From assembly GCA_007118045.1 (NCBI GenBank), contig SKTG01000153.1:1-9502 (forward strand): DNA of 9,502 nucleotides. The letters run 5' to 3'. The position numbers and the translations under genes were made by a program. Below are positions 7,299 through 9,502 of this stretch, one piece after another. Source of the DNA: Nitriliruptoraceae bacterium. Its GTDB lineage: Bacteria > Actinomycetota > Nitriliruptoria > Nitriliruptorales > Nitriliruptoraceae. The notes below the pieces were generated by a model that was not told where the DNA came from, made no database searches, and was given only the letters and a program-made list of their open reading frames with translations. Each line of letters starts with the position of its first letter. Positions within the stretch are counted from its first letter, which is position 1.

Positions 7299-7386
7299 CG
7301 TCGTCGCATCGTCGGGCTGTCGCGTCGTCGCGTCTTCGGGCTGTCGCGTCGTCGGGCTGTCGCGTCGTCGCGTCGTCGCGTCGTCA
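7299..7386. repeat. Eleven tandem copies of an 8-bp unit between the HAD gene and pyrE
   Basis: The stretch divides exactly into eleven octamers. Six read CGTCGTCG or its end form CGTCGTCA, three read GGCTGTCG (at 7315, 7339 and 7355), and the other two are CATCGTCG and CGTCTTCG. Nearly every unit ends in GTCG, TTCG or GTCA. It lies 32 bases before the pyrE start, in the 181-base gap after the HAD gene. The 8-bp period is not a multiple of three, so it is probably not coding. No clear promoter is seen in the rest of the gap. Confidence 0.9.
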
Positions 7387-7448
7387 GGCGAACGCGACCG
7401 CGTGCCCGTCGTGGCGCCACTGGTCGACCGGAGCTCGGGGCACCGCCC

Positions 7449-8069
7449 TCAGCCCTGTTCGGAGAGCGGTAGCGGCACCTGACGGTCCCGGGCCTCGAGG
7501 TCACCTCGCACCAGCGCGACGACCTCGCGCCAGGTGGTGGCTCGGGGTCCGGCGAGATGTCGGTTGTAGGGCTGGTCGAACACGATCGCGGCTCGGCCCG
7601 CCTCCCGCAGGGAGACGATGTTTCCCGGCGAGTCGTCCACGTACAGGTCGGCGCCCACGTTCGGCTTGTCACCGATGAAGCACAGGTCCCGGTAGGGGAT
7701 GCGGTGCTGGTCGAGCCAGGCGGCGGTGTCGGCCGCGGAGATCTCGTGGGCCCAGTTGAAGATGAGCCGGTGCGTGATGATCCGGATCCACACGCCGAGG
7801 TCCGAGAGCTCCCACAACGCCTCCGAGACACCGGTGAGCGGTGGCATGTGCCGGAACATGCGGTCCTCGAGCACCGCCCGACGGTGGGCGGTCTCGAACT
7901 CCTCGAAGCTCAGCCCCCACTCCGAGTACGCGTCCATCCTGGTCTGCGGCTGCAGTTCGTCGGGGTCGCGGCCGTGTTGGCGCGCGACCGCGGCCCGGAA
8001 ACCCGCCTCGTAGTCGGCGCACACGCCGTCGAGGTCGACGCCGAGGACGATCGGCTGCTCGCTTGGCAC
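7449..8069 (-). CDS. HAD-superfamily 5'(3')-deoxyribonucleotidase-like hydrolase
   Basis: This is a cytoplasmic haloacid-dehalogenase-fold phosphatase of 206 residues that resembles the 5' nucleotidase type C (NT5C-like) family. Motif I is VDLDGVCADY with nucleophile D12 and acid/base D14. Motif II is IITHR with T99. Motif III is K135 in GDKPNVGADL, and motif IV is the metal-binding pair D145-D146 in YVDDSPGN. Such enzymes remove phosphate from nucleoside monophosphates, often pyrimidine deoxynucleotides; the substrate here cannot be read from the sequence. The GTG at 8069 is chosen because GGAGGG lies three bases upstream and the fold begins at once. The open frame extends further back but codes for low-complexity Ala/Pro/Arg sequence. 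pyrE lies downstream on the same strand after 181 bases, suggesting a shared role in pyrimidine nucleotide balance, which is inference. Confidence 0.85.
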   Translation of the reverse strand: MPSEQPIVLGVDLDGVCADYEAGFRAAVARQHGRDPDELQPQTRMDAYSEWGLSFEEFETAHRRAVLEDRMFRHMPPLTGVSEALWELSDLGVWIRIITHRLIFNWAHEISAADTAAWLDQHRIPYRDLCFIGDKPNVGADLYVDDSPGNIVSLREAGRAAIVFDQPYNRHLAGPRATTWREVVALVRGDLEARDRQVPLPLSEQG

Positions 8070-8109
8070 GGGCCCTCCGGGGGCGGTCGGATCGGTCGTG
8101 GTGGCGAGC

Positions 8110-8115
8110 ACGCTA
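8110..8115 (-). promoter_or_regulatory. Candidate -10 element for the HAD gene
   Basis: On the minus strand TAGCGT lies about 40 bases upstream of the chosen GTG. It fits the actinobacterial TAGNNT pattern and would give a leader of roughly 35 bases. No good TTGACA-like -35 is found at 16-18 bases. It is a motif match only. Confidence 0.35.
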
Positions 8116-8200
8116 GCTGGCGAGGCGCGCGGCCTGGCCGAGGGCGCGGGCGCTCGCGGAGCTCGCGATCGCGGCGCGGCGTGCTCCCGGTGGGGGGGAC

Positions 8201-8206
8201 TAGGGT
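8201..8206 (+). promoter_or_regulatory. Candidate -10 element for mihF-gmk
   Basis: TAGGGT in the context GACTAGGGT matches the actinobacterial TAGNNT -10 pattern and lies 67 bases before the mihF ATG, implying a leader of about 60 bases. The -35 position shows only a poor match. It is divergent from the candidate HAD-gene promoter, with about 85 bases between the two -10 elements. Confidence 0.4.
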
Positions 8207-8230
8207 GGGGCGCTGCGCACCACGTCACCG

Positions 8231-8261
8231 CCCGGGAGGCCCGGGTGCAGGCCCCCGGCCT
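8231..8261 (+). promoter_or_regulatory. Two adjacent GC hairpins in the mihF leader
   Basis: CCCGGG-AGG-CCCGGG at 8231-8245 can form a six-pair stem, and AGGCC-CCC-GGCCT at 8249-8261 a five-pair stem. The second ends one base before the AGGAG ribosome binding site (8263-8267). Such structures could affect translation, but short GC stems are common at this base composition. Confidence 0.35.
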
Positions 8262-8272
8262 CAGGAGCCACT

Positions 8273-8593
8273 ATGCCGCTTCCCGAGCTCGATCCGGACC
8301 AGCGTCGAGCGGCGCTCGAGAAGGCCACGGCCGCACGCCGGGTACGTGCCGAGGTCAAGGAACGGCTGAAGCTGCGCTCGCTCGGCATCCGTCGGGTCCT
8401 CGAGCTCTCCGAGGACGAGGATGCCGTGGCCAAGATGAAGGTGGCCGACGTGCTCGGCGCCATGCCGGCGTACGGACCGGTCAAAGCGCGCCGGCTCATG
8501 GAGGATCTGGGCATCGCGCCGAACCGGCGGCTCCGTGGTCTGGGGGCGCGCCAACGTGCCGCGTTGATCGAGACGTTCGAGGGGAGCCCGTGA
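8273..8593 (+). CDS. mihF: Actinobacterial integration host factor (mIHF family)
   Basis: This 106-residue basic nucleoid protein belongs to the actinobacterial IHF family, which is unrelated in fold to proteobacterial IHF/HU. It binds and bends DNA non-specifically and helps organise the chromosome. The family core is seen in order: a charged N-terminal helix (RRAALEKATAARRVRAEVKE), VAKMKVADVLGAMPAYGPVKARRLMEDLGI in two helix-hairpin-like turns, and the end RRLRGLGARQRAALIETF. The mycobacterial family carries very similar VAKMKVS and RRVRGLG segments. The length fits the short, streptomycete-like form. The ATG has AGGAG five bases upstream. The stop overlaps the GTG of gmk (GTGA). The mihF-gmk pairing is the same as in Mycobacterium and is the best taxonomic marker in this window. 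Confidence 0.95.
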   Translation: MPLPELDPDQRRAALEKATAARRVRAEVKERLKLRSLGIRRVLELSEDEDAVAKMKVADVLGAMPAYGPVKARRLMEDLGIAPNRRLRGLGARQRAALIETFEGSP

Positions 8594-9171
8594 GCGACCC
8601 CCGCGGCCTGCTGGTCGTGATCGCGGGACCGTCGGGGGTGGGCAAGGGAACGGTCCACGCGCGCGTCCGTGCGGCACTGCCCGAGAGCGTCCTGTCGGTG
8701 TCGATGACGACCCGTCCACCCCGGGAGGGTGAACGGGACGGGGTGCACTACCACTTCGTCGATCTCGAGACCTTCGAGCGCCGCATCGCCGATGGCGCGT
8801 TGCTGGAGTGGGCCGAGTACGCCGGTCACCGGTACGGGACCCCGCGCCAGCCGGCGGAGGAGGCGATCGCCCAGGGTCGGGTCGTGGTGCTCGACATCGA
8901 GTTGCAGGGCGCGCTGCAGGTCAAGCAGCACGACCCGGACGCGCTGCTCGTCTTCCTCGAGCCACCGTCGTTCCAGGAGCTGGAACGGCGGCTGCGTGCT
9001 CGCGGCACCGAGGATCCCGACGCGATCGGCAGACGCCTCGACCGAGCCTGGGAGGAACTGGCGGCGGGGGATCGCTTCGACGTGCGTGTGGTCAACGACG
9101 ACCTCGACCGGTGCGTGGCCGAGGTCCTGGCCGCGATCGAGGCGAGGAGGCACGGGCACGCGAGGACCTAG
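8590..9171 (+). CDS. gmk: Guanylate kinase
   Basis: Gmk phosphorylates GMP to GDP with ATP, an essential purine step. The 193-residue product has the P-loop GPSGVGKG at residues 13-20. The GMP-binding region follows: SMTTRPPREGE (R42, R45), HYHF with Y54, E73 in LLEWAEY, and Y82-G83-T84. VLDIELQGA (D101) and the lid region RLRARGTEDPDAIGRRL come next. All key positions are present and the length is typical (about 190-210). The GTG start overlaps the mihF stop and has GAGGGGAG just upstream (8579-8586). The same frame is open back to 8098, but that sequence overlaps mihF in another frame and has no homology, so the longer form is rejected. rpoZ usually follows gmk in actinobacteria but is not present before the window ends. 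Confidence 0.96.
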   Translation: MSDPRGLLVVIAGPSGVGKGTVHARVRAALPESVLSVSMTTRPPREGERDGVHYHFVDLETFERRIADGALLEWAEYAGHRYGTPRQPAEEAIAQGRVVVLDIELQGALQVKQHDPDALLVFLEPPSFQELERRLRARGTEDPDAIGRRLDRAWEELAAGDRFDVRVVNDDLDRCVAEVLAAIEARRHGHART

Positions 9172-9223
9172 CCCCGTCGGTGCCCCGGGTCGGCTCCCGT
9201 GGCGGCTCGGCGATGAGGGGGTG

Positions 9224-9243
9224 GCCGGCCGCTCACAGCCGGC
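9224..9243 (+). terminator. Possible terminator hairpin after gmk
   Basis: GCCGGC, eight bases, then GCCGGC forms a six-pair all-GC stem, 52 bases after the gmk stop. A second six-pair stem, CCCGGT with ACCGGG, follows at 9249-9269 with a nine-base loop. Neither has a T-run, so these may be weak or U-less terminators, or simply structure that arises by chance at high GC. Confidence 0.35.
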
Positions 9244-9250
9244 GGAGGCC

Positions 9251-9346
9251 CGGTTCGGTGACGACCGGGTGATGGGGCCGCTTGGCTCGGTGACGGGTGG
9301 GCTGTGGGGAAGGCCGGTTCGGTGACGAGTGGGCCGTGGGGCGGTA
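9251..9346 (+). repeat. Three imperfect tandem copies of a 32-bp unit
   Basis: The core TCGGTGACG recurs at 9255, 9287 and 9319, exactly 32 bases apart. A second conserved block, TGGGG, lies 18 bases after the start of each core. The full units are 9251-9282, 9283-9314 and 9315-9346. The first and third are the most alike. The period is not a multiple of three, which fits noncoding DNA. Confidence 0.85.
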
Positions 9347-9350
9347 GCCT
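9322..9350 (+). promoter_or_regulatory. Candidate promoter reading out to the right edge
   Basis: GTGACG at 9322-9327 matches four of six bases of TTGACA. TAGCCT at 9345-9350 fits the actinobacterial -10 pattern, and the spacer is 17 bases. The -35 part is inside the third 32-bp repeat; the other two copies have the GTGACG but no matching -10. It would drive the next gene, possibly rpoZ. Confidence 0.4.
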
Positions 9351-9383
9351 GCGTCCGGCGCGGCGCTCCCGCGTTCGCGAGAG

Positions 9384-9412
9384 CATGCGCGTGACATGCG
9401 CGTGACATGCGC
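9384..9412 (+). repeat. 11-bp tandem repeat, about 2.6 copies
   Basis: CATGCGCGTGA occurs at 9384-9394 and 9395-9405, followed by a partial copy CATGCGC at 9406-9412. The function is unknown. Confidence 0.85.
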
Positions 9413-9469
9413 AGGCACCCGGGGCGGCTCGGTCCGCACGAGCTCGTCACCGGTGTCGTCCGGGCACCC

Positions 9470-9497
9470 CCGGGGCCCGGGGCCCGGGGCCTGGGGC
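9470..9497 (+). repeat. 7-bp tandem repeat, four copies
   Basis: CCGGGGC occurs three times from 9470, then CTGGGGC at 9491-9497. The repeat may continue beyond the window. This GC-only run can form strong structure and is also a place where assembly errors are likely. Confidence 0.8.
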
Positions 9498-9502
9498 CGC
9501 GA

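Larger units (their letters stand above)
9172..9502. other. Gene-free stretch after gmk, rich in tandem repeats
   Basis: These 331 bases have no open frame with recognisable protein content on either strand. They contain a hairpin, three 32-bp repeats, a candidate promoter, an 11-bp repeat and a 7-bp repeat, listed separately. By synteny, rpoZ would be expected beyond the right edge, but nothing in the visible sequence proves it. Confidence 0.7.

Noticed and set aside
8070..8228. Longer form of the HAD protein (259 residues)
   Set aside because: The added sequence is Ala/Pro/Arg low complexity. The fold starts directly after the GTG at 8069, which has GGAGGG upstream. The longer form would also cover the divergent promoter region.
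8098..8589. N-terminal extension of guanylate kinase by 164 codons
   Set aside because: The extension overlaps mihF in another frame, is Gly/Arg/Ala-rich and unlike Gmk. The GTG at 8590 with GAGGGGAG upstream gives the usual length.
9168..9450. Small minus-strand frames after gmk with VTEP-like repeats
   Set aside because: They come from the 32-bp repeat, whose period does not keep frame, and no start or conservation signal supports them.

Overview
The window comes from a very GC-rich genome, by eye about 70 percent or more G+C (not counted). It is almost certainly an actinobacterium. The strongest evidence is an actinobacterial integration host factor (mihF) directly upstream of guanylate kinase (gmk), the same order as in Mycobacterium. 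GTG starts, GTGA overlaps between genes and TAGNNT-like -10 elements agree with this. The pyrimidine genes differ from those of textbook mycobacteria and streptomycetes (class 1B PyrD with PyrK, short type-1 PyrF, Escherichia-like PyrE). A deep-branching lineage such as the Nitriliruptoria is therefore a reasonable guess, but it is an inference.

Positions 1-6422 (+ strand) hold the late part of a de novo pyrimidine operon: the probable tail of carA, then carB, pyrK, pyrD and pyrF. Carbamoyl phosphate made by CarAB enters UMP synthesis. PyrD and PyrK oxidise dihydroorotate to orotate, and PyrF decarboxylates OMP to UMP. Positions 6485-8069 (- strand) hold pyrE, which turns orotate into OMP, and upstream of it a HAD-family 5'-nucleotidase-like gene. 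This inverted pair faces pyrF. A divergent intergenic region (8070-8272) with candidate promoters on both strands leads to mihF and gmk on the + strand. The last 331 bases (9172-9502) hold no recognisable gene but contain several tandem repeats, hairpins and a candidate promoter. rpoZ would be expected next if the usual actinobacterial order continues.

The gene order resembles the Bacillus pyr operon (carB-pyrK-pyrD-pyrF-pyrE) joined to the actinobacterial block pyrF-mihF-gmk, with pyrE flipped and paired with a nucleotidase.

The most unusual feature is the number of unrelated short tandem repeats at gene borders. They are 7 x 36 bp coding for the C-terminal tail of PyrK, 2 x 18 bp before pyrF, an imperfect 2 x 48 bp at the pyrE start, 11 x 8 bp before pyrE, 3 x 32 bp, 2.6 x 11 bp and 4 x 7 bp after gmk. 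The ones in coding or possibly coding sequence have periods divisible by three; the noncoding ones do not. I see no defence system, CRISPR array, insertion sequence, tRNA or rRNA. Enzyme assignments are firm; the roles of the repeats and regulatory sites are hypotheses.
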